In this document: one piece after another, positions 55,797 through 63,941 of the stretch
Numbering within the stretch: position 1 is the stretch's first letter
Layout: each line of letters starts with the position of its first letter
NCBI RefSeq assembly: GCF_001314325.1
Contig: NZ_CP009429.1
Span: 1,178,501-1,242,500, forward strand
DNA: 64,000 bases
Origin: Sphingopyxis macrogoltabida
GTDB lineage: Bacteria > Pseudomonadota > Alphaproteobacteria > Sphingomonadales > Sphingomonadaceae
Direction of reading: 5' to 3'
The notes under the pieces: model-generated
What the model saw: the letters and a program-made list of their open reading frames with translations, nothing else
Database searches by the model: none
Told to the model about the DNA's origin: nothing
Program-made: the position numbers and the translations under genes

Positions 55797-57149
55797 TCAC
55801 ACCATTGAGCCGATGTCTGAGGCGTAGCTCGGATACGCGAAGATCACTGCCTTGATCTGGTTGGCGGTCAGGCCTGCCCCCATCGCCATGGCAAACAGGT
55901 TGATCTGTTCCTCGGCCCCCGGCCCCATCAGATGCGCGCCAAGGATTCGGCCGGTCTCCCGTTCGACAAGAATCTTGTAGCCCGTCCATTTCGCCCCGAC
56001 CCGCAGCGAAGAATACCAGCCCTGTGTCTTCTCGAAGTGGGTGTCGAACTTTAGTCCCTTCTCCCGCGCAGCCGTCTCCGACAGTCCGACCGTCGCAACC
56101 ATGGGAAGGGTGAAGACGACGCTCGGGATCGGCGGGTAGGACACGCTGCGCTCGTCGTGGCCGGCCAGCAGGTTCTTGGCGGCGATCCGGCCTTCGTAGG
56201 CTGAAACCGGGGTCAGGTTGGGGCCGCTGTCGGCGCAGTCTCCGGCGGCGAATATGTTTGGATTGGTGGTGCGCATCGAGGCGTTGACCTTGATGCCACG
56301 CGGTCCATGCTCCACCCCGGCGGCGGCGAGGTTCAGTCCGTCGATATTGGGCACACGCCCGGTGGCGTGGACCACGGTATCGCAGGTAACCACCTTGATG
56401 CCGCCCGGCGTCTCGACCGAGACGGCGAGTTCGCCGCCCTGTTTCTCGACCTTCAACACTTTCGCTTCGGTCCGCAGAGCGACTCCGAGTTCGGCGGTGG
56501 CCTCGACCAGCATTGTGACAAGATCGGGATCGAAATTGCCGAGCGGCCGCTCCATCATCTCCAAGACCGTGACCTCGCTCGCACCGGCCCGTTTCGCGAT
56601 ATGGGCGAATTCCATGGCGATGAATCCGCCGCCGACAAAGACGACCCGGTCCGGCCGCTCCGGCAGGTCGAGGAAGTCGGTGCTGGTGATCAACAGCTCT
56701 TCGCCGGGGATGTTCAGCGTCATCGGCCGCGCGCCGGTGGCGATGTGGAAATGCCGCGCGCGCAGGCTTTCCCCGTTCAGCTCAATCGTGTCGGGGCCGG
56801 TGAACCGAGCGTCGCCGTGCAGCGTCGCGACGCCCGCTTTTTCAAGCCCGGTCTCGATGCGCCGCGGCATGGCGTCGGTGAAGCTGCGCTTGAAGGCCAT
56901 CATGTCCGGCCAATCGACAGAGATCTGAGCCTCGAGACCCTTGCCCTTCAGGTTCTGCGCCCAGTCAACGCCCTCGGTCACCGCCACCAGCATTTTCTTG
57001 GGGTCGCAGCCGCGCAGAGCGCACGTTCCGCCGTAGGGCAGGCTGTCGATGCTGGCGACCTTCCAGCCCGCCGCAGCAGTCATCCGGGCAACCCCATTGC
57101 CGCCGGTTCCGGCCCCGATCACTATCAGGTCGAAGTCATATGCGCTCAT
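55797..57149 (-). CDS. Class I FAD/NAD(P) disulfide oxidoreductase of the mer operon
   Basis: This 450-residue glutathione-reductase-like flavoprotein has FAD motif LIVIGAGTGGNGVARM, redox-active pair GGTCALRGCDPKKML near residues 40-50 and the NAD(P) motif VFVGGGFIAMEFAHI. Unlike dihydrolipoyl dehydrogenase it lacks the C-terminal HPTxxE signature, and unlike MerA it lacks the C-terminal cysteine pair; it ends YPSYASDIGSMV. It may supply reduced thiols or reduce another ligand during mercury stress. The ATG at 57149 follows GAGGAGG. It sits between merF and merA. Confidence 0.88.
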   Translation of the reverse strand: MSAYDFDLIVIGAGTGGNGVARMTAAAGWKVASIDSLPYGGTCALRGCDPKKMLVAVTEGVDWAQNLKGKGLEAQISVDWPDMMAFKRSFTDAMPRRIETGLEKAGVATLHGDARFTGPDTIELNGESLRARHFHIATGARPMTLNIPGEELLITSTDFLDLPERPDRVVFVGGGFIAMEFAHIAKRAGASEVTVLEMMERPLGNFDPDLVTMLVEATAELGVALRTEAKVLKVEKQGGELAVSVETPGGIKVVTCDTVVHATGRVPNIDGLNLAAAGVEHGPRGIKVNASMRTTNPNIFAAGDCADSGPNLTPVSAYEGRIAAKNLLAGHDERSVSYPPIPSVVFTLPMVATVGLSETAAREKGLKFDTHFEKTQGWYSSLRVGAKWTGYKILVERETGRILGAHLMGPGAEEQINLFAMAMGAGLTANQIKAVIFAYPSYASDIGSMV

Positions 57150-57225
57150 GCGTGTCCTCCTCATCGGATCGGGTCGGCTAATCTTGTCGGCGCGGCAGTT
57201 CCGGGCTCGACAATCATGATCTCGT

Positions 57226-57429
57226 CTAGCGCCGTTGCCGGCGCCACATGGCGTAGGCGGTCAGACCGACGAAGAATAAGAGCGCGGGCAGCAGGACATA
57301 GTCGAGGTAGCCGACGATCGCCGCCAGGCCGACCACGCCCGCCAGCACCACAAGCACCGGCGTGAAGCAGCAAAGCGCTACTATCGCCGTCCCGATAAGC
57401 CCGGCGCCGAGCAGCGTCCGGTCTTTCAC
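57226..57429 (-). CDS. merF: MerF mercury transporter
   Basis: The 67-residue membrane protein has two helices and the vicinal cysteine pair in IVALCCFTPVLVVLAGVVG, followed by GYLDYVLLPALLFF, a close match to MerF. The start chosen is the GTG at 57429 (VKDRTLLGAG), 5 nt after the merP stop. It moves Hg(II) across the inner membrane. Confidence 0.92.
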   Translation of the reverse strand: MKDRTLLGAGLIGTAIVALCCFTPVLVVLAGVVGLAAIVGYLDYVLLPALLFFVGLTAYAMWRRQRR

Positions 57430-57434
57430 CCGCG

Positions 57435-57770
57435 TCAGATCTTCGTCGCGCGCGCCGGATAGCCCGCGTTGGTTGAGGCCCTGGCGATGGCGGCAATCGT
57501 CGTCTTGGACGCGTCGAACCTGACCGTCGCGGTCTTCGCATCGAAATCGACATTGACGGCCTGGACGCCTGTGACGCCTGCAATCGCCTTCTTCACGGTG
57601 ATTGGGCATGTGGCGCAGGTCATGTTCTCGATCGCGAAGGTCGCGGTCTGAGCGCGGGCAGGCGCCGCTTTGGCCGGTTGCGCGGCAAACGGCGCGAAAG
57701 CCGCCGTGGAGATGATTCCCGCACTGGTCAGCGCAACTGCGCCGGCGGCAATGATGAAGGGTCGTTTCAT
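57435..57770 (-). CDS. merP: MerP periplasmic mercury-binding protein
   Basis: The 111-residue protein has a signal peptide and an HMA fold with the metal-binding motif ENMTCATCPITVKKA. It passes Hg(II) from the periplasm to MerT/MerF. The ATG at 57770 is preferred; the open frame continues upstream only as a shadow of merT. Confidence 0.95.
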   Translation of the reverse strand: MKRPFIIAAGAVALTSAGIISTAAFAPFAAQPAKAAPARAQTATFAIENMTCATCPITVKKAIAGVTGVQAVNVDFDAKTATVRFDASKTTIAAIARASTNAGYPARATKI

Positions 57771-57802
57771 GAGTATATCCTCTCTAGGTAGAACGGGGCG
57801 GC

Positions 57803-58201
57803 TCAGTAGAAGTACGGAGCCCACCAATCGATCGTCAGCGCCAGGGCGATCAGGACGGTTGCGATCCAGAGCGCCGACTTGGTGATGATCGAAGAGCGCG
57901 GCCGAGCGCAGTAGGAGCCGTCGACGCATTCCGGCGCGGTCCGGAAATAGACGTGCCAGAAGCCGAGCGCGATGAAGACCAGCGTCACCGCCGCGAAATA
58001 GGGCTTGAAGGGTTCGAGGGCGGTGAGATTGCCGATCCAGGCTCCAGACACACCAAGGCTTAGAAGCACGAGCGGGGCGAGGCAGCAGGATGACGCCAGC
58101 ACCGCGCCCATTACTCCACCCGCTGCAAACCATCCCTTCCGGGCGGCTGGCCGGGAAGGCGCCGGATCCAAGCCTGCTTCATACACTTTGACATCGTCCA
58201 T
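57803..58201 (-). CDS. merT: MerT mercury transporter
   Basis: The 132-residue inner-membrane protein has three helices. The first carries the cysteine pair VLASSCCLAPLVLLSLGVSG; a second cytoplasmic pair lies in APECVDGSYCARPR. It is the first gene of the mer operon, about 30 nt from the -10 box, with AAGGTG as ribosome-binding site. Confidence 0.95.
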   Translation of the reverse strand: MDDVKVYEAGLDPAPSRPAARKGWFAAGGVMGAVLASSCCLAPLVLLSLGVSGAWIGNLTALEPFKPYFAAVTLVFIALGFWHVYFRTAPECVDGSYCARPRSSIITKSALWIATVLIALALTIDWWAPYFY

Positions 58202-58231
58202 CGCGAATCACCTTGGCTGTCGTTCAAGAAC

Positions 58232-58262
58232 CATATAAGGTCTGTATGGACTACAGGCTCAA
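58232..58262 (-). promoter_or_regulatory. MerR-controlled mer promoter with 19-bp spacer
   Basis: On the minus strand, TTGAGC (-35, 58262-58257) and TATATG (-10, 58237-58232) are separated by exactly 19 bases, the overlong spacer characteristic of MerR-activated promoters. Within the spacer the perfect dyad CTGTA-N5-TACAG (58242-58256) is the expected MerR operator. Confidence 0.82.
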
Positions 58263-58275
58263 GAGGTATTTTAAC

Positions 58276-58689
58276 GTGACCGCCGGGAATCCTGAGGAAG
58301 GGCTGCACCGCGCCAAGCTGGCAAAGCATACGGGCTGCAATCTCGAGACCGTCCGCTATTACGAGAAGATCGGCATGATGCCCGATCCCCCGCGCACTGC
58401 CGCCGGCTATCGCGTCTATAACGAAGGACACGTATCGCGGCTCCGCTTCATCCTACGCGCGCGAGAGCTCGGCTTCTCCATCGAAGATATCCGGGGCTTG
58501 CTGCGTCTCGTCGACAGGGGCACCCAGACCTGCGCCGAAGTCCAGCAGCTTACCGAGGCTCATCTTGCCGACGTACGCAATAAAATCCGGGACTTGAAGC
58601 GCATCGAAGCTGTCCTGGCCGCGACCGCCGCACAATGTTCGGGGGAAGTCGTTCCTGATTGCCCAGTTCTCGATGCGCTTGCCTCATAG
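58276..58689 (+). CDS. merR: MerR mercury-responsive regulator
   Basis: The 137-residue regulator starts at the GTG 58276, which follows AAGAGG and lies beyond the promoter region. The winged HTH is LAKHTGCNLETVRYYEKIGMM; a dimerisation helix follows. The three Hg-binding cysteines appear in QTCAEVQ and QCSGEVVPDCPVL. It diverges from the mer operon it controls. The longer frame from 58213 would overlap the merT promoter and is less likely. Confidence 0.93.
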   Translation: MTAGNPEEGLHRAKLAKHTGCNLETVRYYEKIGMMPDPPRTAAGYRVYNEGHVSRLRFILRARELGFSIEDIRGLLRLVDRGTQTCAEVQQLTEAHLADVRNKIRDLKRIEAVLAATAAQCSGEVVPDCPVLDALAS

Positions 58690-59130
58690 TGCCTCCCAAA
58701 GGAGCCACGACCACCTGGCGGGCTAGCGGCTAACCGCGGTTGGCCGATCGGCGCGCATGTGCGGCCAAGAACCGCTTGCTATTCGCTAATTGCGGCGGCC
58801 GCAGGCTCGCCACACTATCCGCCCCATTCGGCGCCGCCGTGCTGGCGCTCTGCCTCTTAGATAAAGAGAGGCGACAAGTATCGGCCAAAAGACATGGGTC
58901 GATTCTGCAGGGGGCGCCGAATTGTCTCCTGCAGGTAGCCGGTCGTTAGGTGTCGGCGACGGCCAATCGCCTTTTTGAACGCCCGGTACTTGCGCGCGGC
59001 AAACTCAACCCGGCCTGTCGGTATACGGCCACCTCTCGCCGTTAGCAGTAGCGTCTACGCACAGATGCGGCGGTCATTTGCGGAGAGCGGCGGCCTCAGG
59101 CGTTGCTAGGGTAGTGCAAACGGCGACACA
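58690..59130. other. 441-bp region without a supported gene
   Basis: This is GC-rich sequence between merR and repeat C. A 69-codon frame at 58740-58949 has no recognisable product or ribosome-binding site. Nothing further is identified. Confidence 0.4.
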
Positions 59131-59169
59131 TATTCGTTATGTTTATCCGGCGGGGCGCGCCAAATACCG
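59131..59169 (+). repeat. Module-edge repeat, copy C, interrupted by IS copy 2
   Basis: TATTCGTTATGTTTATCC followed by GGCGGGGCGCGCCAAATACCG, then the IS; the repeat resumes after the IS at 60592 with AAATACCGCCG. It is preceded by AGTGCAAACGGCGA as in copy B. Orientation is the same as copies A and B. Confidence 0.75.
59162..59169. repeat. Target-site duplication AAATACCG, left of IS copy 2
   Basis: Repeated exactly at 60592-60599. Confidence 0.9.
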
Positions 59170-59216
59170 GTTAGCGTCCGCGCTCGTGGTGTAATTTCCG
59201 GTGTAGGCGATGGTGT

Positions 59217-59248
59217 ATTCCGGGGTGGGGCATGCCCCACCCCGGAAT
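59217..59248. repeat. Perfect 32-bp palindrome inside IS copy 2
   Basis: Same palindrome as at 53646-53677, centred at 59232/59233, between the IS end and the transposase start. Confidence 0.7.
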
Positions 59249-59326
59249 GCGGCGTCGCTGGTGGCCACCGGGTTCATCGTTATGGTGGAGTTTGCACACT
59301 TCAACCGTGACGAAGAGGAGTTCCCG

Positions 59327-60541
59327 ATGACCGAGGACAGATTACTGATCGAAGAGCTTGCTGCGAAGGGCGGCCAACCGGATTTTTTGCGCACCATCGC
59401 CGAGAACGTGCTGCAGCTGATCATGGAGGCCGACGTTGATGGCCTGATCGGCGCGGGTCGCCACGAACGCAGCAGCGAGCGCGCGACCTGGCGCAACGGC
59501 TATCGCGACCGTTCGCTGGATACCCGGGTAGGCACGCTGAACCTGAAAATCCCCAAGCTGCGTGCTGGGTCCTACTTTCCGGGCTTCCTTGAGCCCCGCA
59601 AGATGGTCGAGAAAGCGCTGGTTGCGGTGATCCAGGAAGCGTGGATCGGCGGGGTCAGCACCCGGCGGGTCGATGAACTCGTCCAGGCCATGGGCATGAC
59701 CGGCATCTCCAAGTCCACCGTCTCCAAGCTTTGCAAGGACATTGACGAGCGCGTCCATGCCTTTCTGAAACGCCCGCTCACCGGCGAATGGCCGTATCTC
59801 TGGCTCGATGCCACCTATCTCAAGGTACGCGAAGGCGGGCGGATCATCAGCGTTGCCGCAATAATCGCCATGGCCGTCAACACCGAGGGCCGGCGCGAGA
59901 TCGTCGGCCTGCATATCGGCCCCTCGGAAGCGGAGGTCTTCTGGTCCGACTTCCTGAAGGACCTTGTTCGGCGCGGTCTTACCGGCGTGAAGCTGGTCAT
60001 CTCCGATGCTCACGAGGGCCTCAAGGGCGCGATCACCCGCGTCATGGGCGCCACCTGGCAGCGCTGCCGGGTGCACTTCATGCGCAATGCCCTGTCCTAT
60101 GTGCCCAAGGGCCAGAACACTGTCGTCGCCGCCGCGATCCGCCAGGTCTTCCTGCAGCCCGATCAGAAAAGCGCAACGCAGGTCTGGCGACAGGTCGCCG
60201 ACCAGTTGCGCACCCGTTGGCCCAAGCTCGGCGCCTGCATGGACGAGGCCGAAACCGACGTGCTCGCCTACACCGGCTTTCCCACCCAGCACCGCACGAA
60301 GTTACACTCAACCAATCCGCTCGAGCGGCTCAACAAGGAGGTCAAGCGCCGCGCCGACGTCGTCGGAATCTTCCCGAACGAAGACAGCATCATCCGCCTC
60401 GTCGGGGCTGTGCTGATGGAGCAGAACGACGAGTGGCAGCTCCAGCACCGATACATGCAGATCGAAGGCATGGCCGAACTCAACCAACCCATGATCGAGG
60501 AGGAAAATCAGCCCCTACACATCACCGCCAAAGCCGCCTGA
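59327..60541 (+). CDS. IS256-family transposase, copy 2
   Basis: 404 residues, identical to copy 1. The ATG at 59327 follows AGAGGAG at 59314-59320. The DDE residues (WLDATYLKV, LVISDAHEGL, NPLERLNKEV) are intact, so the element is probably active. Confidence 0.94.
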   Translation: MTEDRLLIEELAAKGGQPDFLRTIAENVLQLIMEADVDGLIGAGRHERSSERATWRNGYRDRSLDTRVGTLNLKIPKLRAGSYFPGFLEPRKMVEKALVAVIQEAWIGGVSTRRVDELVQAMGMTGISKSTVSKLCKDIDERVHAFLKRPLTGEWPYLWLDATYLKVREGGRIISVAAIIAMAVNTEGRREIVGLHIGPSEAEVFWSDFLKDLVRRGLTGVKLVISDAHEGLKGAITRVMGATWQRCRVHFMRNALSYVPKGQNTVVAAAIRQVFLQPDQKSATQVWRQVADQLRTRWPKLGACMDEAETDVLAYTGFPTQHRTKLHSTNPLERLNKEVKRRADVVGIFPNEDSIIRLVGAVLMEQNDEWQLQHRYMQIEGMAELNQPMIEEENQPLHITAKAA

Positions 60542-60591
60542 CGATGGCCCACGGCCACAGCCGAAATTACACCACCTTGACGGACGCGACC

Positions 60592-60599
60592 AAATACCG
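60592..60599. repeat. Target-site duplication AAATACCG, right of IS copy 2
   Basis: Exact partner of 59162-59169. Confidence 0.9.
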
Positions 60600-60703
60600 C
60601 CGCTTGCCGCCATTTCATCTCAGCCACCGCCCAGAGTACCCTGACGTAGTGCAGGCGGCGGCACATTGCGGGCATCTGAGCGGCGTTGATAAACTAGCCA
60701 ACC

Positions 60704-61039
60704 TCACCTCCGCCCGTCGCCGTGGAACACGAGCCGCCCGCCGGGGCTGGTGGTGTCGATCGCCCGGGTGAGCCCCCGAAGACCGCTCTCGCGCTTGGCG
60801 AAATCTTCGTCCGTCTCAACGAACTGTCGGACGGAGCGCGCCAGCCGGTCGAGCTTCCACAACGCCAGCTTCTCGCCGGCACGGAGATAGTCAAGGGCGC
60901 CTTTCAACTCCGGGCTGTCGCGTTGCGCTCCCGACGGCGTCTCCATGAACACCCACCCGCACCCGGCTTCCCGGAGCGCGTCTCGTTGGGGGGGCAGGGA
61001 CTGATCCCTGGTGGACACGCGCACATAGCCGACGAGCAA
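60704..61039 (-). pseudogene. Serine recombinase (resolvase/invertase), C-terminally truncated
   Basis: This 111-residue frame contains only the catalytic domain of a small serine recombinase: YVRVSTRDQ with the nucleophilic serine near residue 9, KLALWKLDRLARS, and TSPGGRLVFH. After LVFH the family normally continues with a FGALAEFERDLI-like helix and a DNA-binding HTH; here the match ends in GDGRR and a stop. The gene was therefore cut by a rearrangement at about 60725, close to the remnant of repeat C. Probably non-functional. Confidence 0.85.
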
Positions 61040-61153
61040 AGGCCTTCTCCTGAACCTTGCCAGAACCTAGCCGGATTTCGGAGACTGAACCGAGGGACTG
61101 TTTTCGGAGGCTGAAGGGCCATTTCCAGAGCCTTCCGCCGCCATCGGTGCGGC

Positions 61154-61181
61154 TCTCCCGCGAACGAGCGTTCGCGGGAGA
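61154..61181. repeat. Perfect 28-bp palindrome
   Basis: TCTCCCGCGAACG, two bases AG, then the exact complement CGTTCGCGGGAGA. There is no following T run, so it is unlikely to be a simple terminator. It lies in the 200-bp gap upstream of the truncated resolvase and could be a recombination site or a strong protein-binding site. Confidence 0.7.
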
Positions 61182-61241
61182 CGGGAGATAGGACATTATC
61201 ACATGCTAGACAGGGGGGAAATCGTGGCTGGACCCTTCATG

Positions 61242-61730
61242 TCATCTTGCGGAGGTACACGTTGCCATTGAAGGCTGGCTGGCGCCATTCATCCGCTCTG
61301 GAAACGATGGATTGAGAAGCCGGCGTGCGCTCGCAACAGCCCAGACAAGCGCACCTGGCAAACCCTGCGGTATATCTGAGCTGCCCAAAGCCGGCTCAGC
61401 GTACGTTCGCGTAAGAAGCAGCAACAGCGCGCGCTCGTCCGCGCTGAGCATTGGATTACAACAGCATTCGGCAACCAATGCCCGGCCAAGGCATCCTTCA
61501 GTGAGTTGAAAAACGCTGGCCAGGGCGACCACCGCAGGAGCCGGAATCCCGAACTCGCCCCCTAGTCTGGTGAGCGGCGGCAGGGGTTGCTCACCGAGTT
61601 GCCGGCACGCCGCGTAGCGGCGCAGCAGCCGCACCACGATCCGCTCGGCGTCCCCTGCATTGGGGTCCATGCGCACCATCACCGTCATCGCCCATATTTC
61701 ATCAGAGTCGCTATTGCGATGCATTCGCAT
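61242..61730 (-). CDS. Hypothetical 162-residue protein divergent from the TonB receptor
   Basis: I do not recognise it. It is a soluble, leucine/alanine-rich helical protein with AERIVVRLLRRYAACRQLGEQ near the N-terminus and a cysteine cluster in LVAECCCNPMLSADERALL. The start at 61730 is not supported by a good ribosome-binding site; internal starts (for example MTVMVRMDPNAG) are possible. It shares a Fur-like palindrome with the divergent TonB receptor gene, suggesting iron-linked expression. Confidence 0.6.
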   Translation of the reverse strand: MRMHRNSDSDEIWAMTVMVRMDPNAGDAERIVVRLLRRYAACRQLGEQPLPPLTRLGGEFGIPAPAVVALASVFQLTEGCLGRALVAECCCNPMLSADERALLLLLTRTYAEPALGSSDIPQGLPGALVWAVASARRLLNPSFPERMNGASQPSMATCTSAR

Positions 61731-61753
61731 CTAGCATAGGGCGCGTCAATGAT

Positions 61754-61768
61754 TGAGAACGATTCGCA
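61754..61768. promoter_or_regulatory. Fur-box-like palindrome
   Basis: TGAGAACGATTCGCA has the symmetry TGnGAA-N3-TTCnCA, close to the TGCGAAT-type Fur sites found upstream of siderophore receptors. It sits 11-25 bases upstream of the TonB receptor ATG and 24-38 bases upstream of the divergent gene. Confidence 0.6.
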
Positions 61769-61779
61769 AAGGGGGTGAA

Positions 61780-63924
61780 ATGAGGAAAAGTAGATTATGC
61801 GGTGCGCTAGGCCTTGGAATGATGGCCGTGCCCGCAGCGGCTCAGGATCAGCCAGCCATCCCGGCTACGGACGCCCGCCAAACAATCATCGTCACCGGCG
61901 TCCGGGACGGCTACCAAGTCGACGCGACCAGCACCGCCACCCGCACACCGACCAGTCTCAAGGACGTTCCGCAGGCGGCGTCGATCATCACCGAGGCGCA
62001 GATTGACGACCAGGCGATGCGCTCGATCGCCGACGTGCTTCGCTATGTCCCCGGCGCGGTGATCTCTCAGGGCGAGGGCCACCGCGATCAGATCATCCTG
62101 CGCGGCAATAACAGCACCGCGGACTTCTTCGTCGACGGCCTGCGTGACGATGTGCAATATTACCGCGGCCTCTACAATGCAGAGCGGATCGAGGTCCTGA
62201 AAGGCCCCAACGCGATGATCTTCGGGCGCGGCGGTGGGGGTGGGATCGTCAACCGCGTCACCAAGCGCCCCGTTGCCAACGCCTTCATCAGCGGCAGCGG
62301 CTCGGCGGACACATATGGCGCATGGTATGTCGACACCGACATCAACCAGCCGATCGGCGAATCCGCCTCCGCTCGGCTGAACGCCGTTTACGAGGAGTTC
62401 AACAGCAACCGCGATTTCTACGACGGACGCCGGATTGCGATCAATCCGACCTTTGCCCTATCCCTCGGTGGCACCACCCGGATCGACCTGGGGTTCGAAT
62501 ATAACAATGACAAGCGCACGATCGATCGAGGCGTCCCCTCGGCTGCGCAGGGCTCTCTGACGAGCCCGTCACGCCCCCTCACCGGCTTCCGCGACACCTT
62601 CTTCGGTGTTCCGGGTTTCAACGTCAGCGATTTCGAGGCCAAGGTCCTGAGCGGGCGCATCGAGCATCGGTTCAGCGACAACCTGACCCTGACCAGTCGG
62701 GTCCTGTACGGCGACTATGACAAGCTCTATCGGAACGCCTTTGCGGTGACCCCGGTCACGCCGCGCGTCGGCATCCAAAGCGTCGGCATCGAAGCCTATA
62801 GCGATCCCACGACGCGCAAGAACTTCTTCAACCAGAACGACCTTGTCTGGACCGTCACCACCGGCCCCGTCCGCCACGTGCTGCTCGCCGGCTTTGAAGT
62901 TGGTGATCAGCGCACGCGCAACCAGCGGATCAACGGCTTTTTCGGAAGCGGCGATATCGTCAATGGAGGGCGGCGTGTCTTTGTGGGGTTGGCCGACCGG
63001 ATCACGGTGCCGCCGGTGACGCTGCGCACCACCGCCAATACCGGCTACCGGTCGATCCGGACAAATGCCGACGCCACTGCCTTCTATGTGCAGGACCAGA
63101 TTTCGATCGGCGAACATGTCGATGTCATCGGCGGCGTTCGCCGCGACCGCTTCAAGCTCAGCGTCGACGACCTGGTCGCCGGGCAGAGCTATAGCCGGAC
63201 GGACACTCTCTGGTCTCCCCGTCTGGGGGTGGTGCTGAAGCCGGTGCAACCCGTCTCGATCTACGCCAGCTATAGCCGGTCCTTCCTGCCCCAGTCGGGC
63301 GATCAGTTTTCATCGCTCGACATTACAAGCGCCGCGCTGGAGCCGGAGAAGTTCGACAATTACGAACTTGGCCTCAAATGGGATATCTTTCCAACGCTGA
63401 ACCTGACCGCTGCTGTCTACCGCCTCGACCGTACCAACACCCGCGCGACCGACCCCAACGACGCCACGCGGACGGTGCTTACGGGCGCGCAGCGCAGCAA
63501 AGGGCTTGAGCTCGGCCTGAGCGGCGCGATCACACCCCAATGGCAGGTCAGTGCGGGCTATGCACTGCAGGACGCGAAGATTCGCAAGACGACGAGCGCG
63601 GCCCCGGCCGGGCGCGAGGTACCGCTGGTTCCCAAACAGCAGGCTTCGCTCTGGACCCGCTACGACTTCACCCCTCGCTTCGGGGCCGGCGTCGGCGTCT
63701 ACCACCAGTCGAAGAGCTTCACTTCCATCAGCAACACCGCCGTCCTGCCCGCCTTCACCCGTGTGGATGCTGCCGCATTCTTCAAGCTCACCCCCCAGAT
63801 CGAGGCGCAAATCAACGTCGAGAACCTCCTCAACAGCAACTATTTCTCGTCCGCCTACAACGACAACAACATCATGCCTGGTGCGCCGACGACGGCGCGA
63901 GCTACGGTTAGAATGAGCTTTTAG
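61780..63924 (+). CDS. TonB-dependent siderophore receptor
   Basis: Outer-membrane receptor, 714 residues. Signal peptide is RLCGALGLGMMAVPAAAQ; a TonB-box-like QTIIVTG lies near residue 38. The plug domain (about 55-170) includes TSLKDVPQAASIITEAQI, DVLRYVPGAVISQGEGH and RIEVLKGPNAMIFGRGGGGG. The 22-strand barrel ends with the terminal aromatic in TARATVRMSF. Similarity is to ferric-siderophore (FhuE/FiuA-like) receptors. The ATG at 61780 is preferred over the earlier in-frame start at 61753, which would overlap the Fur-like site. Confidence 0.94.
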   Translation: MRKSRLCGALGLGMMAVPAAAQDQPAIPATDARQTIIVTGVRDGYQVDATSTATRTPTSLKDVPQAASIITEAQIDDQAMRSIADVLRYVPGAVISQGEGHRDQIILRGNNSTADFFVDGLRDDVQYYRGLYNAERIEVLKGPNAMIFGRGGGGGIVNRVTKRPVANAFISGSGSADTYGAWYVDTDINQPIGESASARLNAVYEEFNSNRDFYDGRRIAINPTFALSLGGTTRIDLGFEYNNDKRTIDRGVPSAAQGSLTSPSRPLTGFRDTFFGVPGFNVSDFEAKVLSGRIEHRFSDNLTLTSRVLYGDYDKLYRNAFAVTPVTPRVGIQSVGIEAYSDPTTRKNFFNQNDLVWTVTTGPVRHVLLAGFEVGDQRTRNQRINGFFGSGDIVNGGRRVFVGLADRITVPPVTLRTTANTGYRSIRTNADATAFYVQDQISIGEHVDVIGGVRRDRFKLSVDDLVAGQSYSRTDTLWSPRLGVVLKPVQPVSIYASYSRSFLPQSGDQFSSLDITSAALEPEKFDNYELGLKWDIFPTLNLTAAVYRLDRTNTRATDPNDATRTVLTGAQRSKGLELGLSGAITPQWQVSAGYALQDAKIRKTTSAAPAGREVPLVPKQQASLWTRYDFTPRFGAGVGVYHQSKSFTSISNTAVLPAFTRVDAAAFFKLTPQIEAQINVENLLNSNYFSSAYNDNNIMPGAPTTARATVRMSF

Positions 63925-63941
63925 ACAAAGGCGTGGGAGAG

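Larger units (their letters stand above)
59170..60591 (+). mobile_element. IS256-family insertion sequence, copy 2 (1422 bp)
   Basis: This element has the same length and ends as copy 1 at 52303-53724, in inverted orientation, and encodes an identical transposase. It is flanked by its own 8-bp duplication AAATACCG and has landed inside repeat C. Together the two copies bracket about 5.4 kb with the mer operon and could invert that segment by homologous recombination. Confidence 0.95.

Noticed and set aside
58213..58275. Longer merR starting at 58213
   Set aside because: It would place the start of merR inside the divergent mer promoter and operator and adds residues absent from MerR proteins.
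58740..58949. 69-codon plus-strand frame after merR
   Set aside because: No ribosome-binding site, no family features.
59210..59326. N-terminal extension of the transposase (443 residues)
   Set aside because: The early start lies inside the palindrome and lacks a ribosome-binding site; the ATG at 59327 follows AGAGGAG and matches the family start.
52303..60591. Composite mercury transposon bounded by two IS copies
   Set aside because: Each IS carries its own complete 8-bp target duplication, so the two inserted independently.
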